Below are positions 5,047 through 5,915 of a stretch of DNA of 5,915 bases, one piece after another; within the stretch, counting starts at the first letter, position 1; each line of letters starts with the position of its first letter. Under the pieces are notes generated by a model, which made no database searches, was not told the DNA's origin, and saw only the letters and a list, made by a program, of their open reading frames with translations. The position numbers and the translations under genes were made by a program. Source of the DNA: Propionibacterium sp. (GTDB lineage Bacteria; Actinomycetota; Actinomycetes; Propionibacteriales; Propionibacteriaceae); the NCBI GenBank assembly GCA_012514785.1, contig JAAYZP010000392.1, positions 1-5,915 on the forward strand. The letters are read 5' to 3'.

Positions 5047-5915
5047 TCAGCCGGCGACTTCGTTGCGCTCTTCGGTGGCCCACATGGTGTGGAAGCTACC
5101 TTCCTTGTCGATGCGCTTGTAGGTGTGCGCACCGAAGTAGTCGCGCTGCCCCTGGATGAGGGCGGCGGCGAGGCGCTCGGAGCGGACACCGTCGTAGTAC
5201 GACAGCGACGAGGAGAACACCGGGGCCGGCACACCGTGCAGCGCGGACAGCGACACGACGCGACGCCACGACGGCAGGGTCTTGACGATGCGGTCGTAGA
5301 AGTACTTGTCGCCGATGAGCAGCGGCAGGTCCGGGTTGGCGTCGTAGGCGCGGGTGAGCTCACTCAGGAACGCGGCACGGATGATGCAGCCGTCGCGCCA
5401 GATGCGGCCGAGGTCGCCGAGGTTGATCTCCCAGCCGTACTCCTCCGCGGCGGCCTGGATCTCGTTGAAGCCCTGCGAGTAGGCGACCAGCTTGGACGCG
5501 TAGAGGGCCTGGCGGACGTCCTCGATGAAGGCGTCGCGGTCCTCGACATTCCACGGTGCCTCTTCGCCGGCGAAGCCCTGTGCGGCCTCGCGCTGCGGCG
5601 CCGACGACGACAGGCCGCGGGCGAAGGTGGCCTCGCCGATGCCGGTGACCGGCACGCCGAGGTCGAGCGCGGTCTGGACGGTCCAAGCGCCGGTGCCCTT
5701 CTGGGCGGCGGCGTCGACGATGATGTCCACCAGCGGCTTGCCGGTCTCGGCATCCACCTGGCGAAGCACCTCGACGGAGACCTCCATCAGGTAGGAGTCG
5801 AGCTCGCCCTTGTTCCACTCGTCGAAGATGTCGGCGATCTCGGCCGGTGTGAGGCCGAGCGCGCGGCGCAGGAGGTCGTAAGCTTCGCTGATGACCTGCA
5901 TGTCGGCGTACTCGA
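5047..5915 (-). CDS. gnd: 6-phosphogluconate dehydrogenase, decarboxylating (N-terminal part missing)
   Basis: The enzyme oxidatively decarboxylates 6-phosphogluconate to ribulose 5-phosphate, producing NADPH (or NADH), in the oxidative pentose phosphate pathway. The window holds the all-helical C-terminal domain; the frame continues past the right edge, so the Met at 5901 is internal. The first complete residues are EYADMQ, matching the conserved IEYxDMQ motif whose Glu is the catalytic acid (Glu190 in the sheep enzyme). Also present are KGTGAWT (Lys codon at 5700-5698), the substrate-contacting RDYFGAHTY (Arg and His of the partner-subunit tail) and FHTMW near the C-terminus, followed by ATEERNEVAG. 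About 288 complete residues are seen of the roughly 470-490 usual, so the NADP-binding Rossmann domain and the catalytic Lys lie outside. No visible residue suggests loss of activity. It precedes the kinase by 38 nt. Confidence 0.97.
   Translation of the reverse strand, partial: EYADMQVISEAYDLLRRALGLTPAEIADIFDEWNKGELDSYLMEVSVEVLRQVDAETGKPLVDIIVDAAAQKGTGAWTVQTALDLGVPVTGIGEATFARGLSSSAPQREAAQGFAGEEAPWNVEDRDAFIEDVRQALYASKLVAYSQGFNEIQAAAEEYGWEINLGDLGRIWRDGCIIRAAFLSELTRAYDANPDLPLLIGDKYFYDRIVKTLPSWRRVVSLSALHGVPAPVFSSSLSYYDGVRSERLAAALIQGQRDYFGAHTYKRIDKEGSFHTMWATEERNEVAG

Noticed and set aside
5047..5901. A complete short 284-residue protein starting at Met 5901
   Set aside because: The reading frame stays open to the right edge and reads EYAD just before this Met, exactly as in full 6-phosphogluconate dehydrogenases, so the Met is internal.
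1..5915. tRNA or rRNA genes, transposases, CRISPR repeats, phage genes, riboswitches
   Set aside because: Reading both strands I found no sequence with these characteristics. The coding density is explained by six metabolic, transport and regulatory genes.

Overview
This GC-rich window looks like chromosome from a high-GC Gram-positive (actinobacterial) genome. The evidence is base composition, the lipoprotein-type solute-binding protein, a sugar ABC transporter with no adjacent ATPase, and a LacI-type operator of the actinobacterial TGGGAGCGCTCCCA class. I cannot name the genus from sequence alone. All six genes lie on the minus strand, so transcription runs from right to left, and both window edges cut through a gene.

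The right part (3935-5915) holds the C-terminal two thirds of a 6-phosphogluconate dehydrogenase (gnd). It is followed 38 nt later by a PfkB-family kinase of the 2-keto-3-deoxygluconate kinase type. The pair ends at a perfect 23-bp hairpin just past the kinase stop codon, which looks like an intrinsic-type terminator. These genes fit sugar-acid (gluconate, glucuronate or ketodeoxygluconate) catabolism and the oxidative pentose phosphate pathway.

The 208-nt gap at 3727-3934 carries that terminator. It also carries a candidate minus-strand promoter and a near-perfect inverted repeat that fits a LacI-family operator placed at the expected transcription start.

The left part (1-3726) is a compact carbohydrate-uptake operon: a LacI-family repressor, a lipoprotein sugar-binding protein, a MalF/UgpA-type permease and a MalG/UgpE-type permease (truncated by the window edge). 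Spacing is 32 nt, 11 nt and a 1-nt stop/start overlap, consistent with one transcript. The operator upstream of the repressor suggests that the repressor controls both itself and the transporter. The transported sugar cannot be read from the sequence. The ATPase is not here and may be a shared, distantly encoded MsiK-type protein.

I see no RNA genes, mobile elements, CRISPR arrays or phage genes, and no convincing sign of an undescribed system. The most useful observations concern regulation (operator, split half-sites, terminator) and the gnd/kinase pairing.
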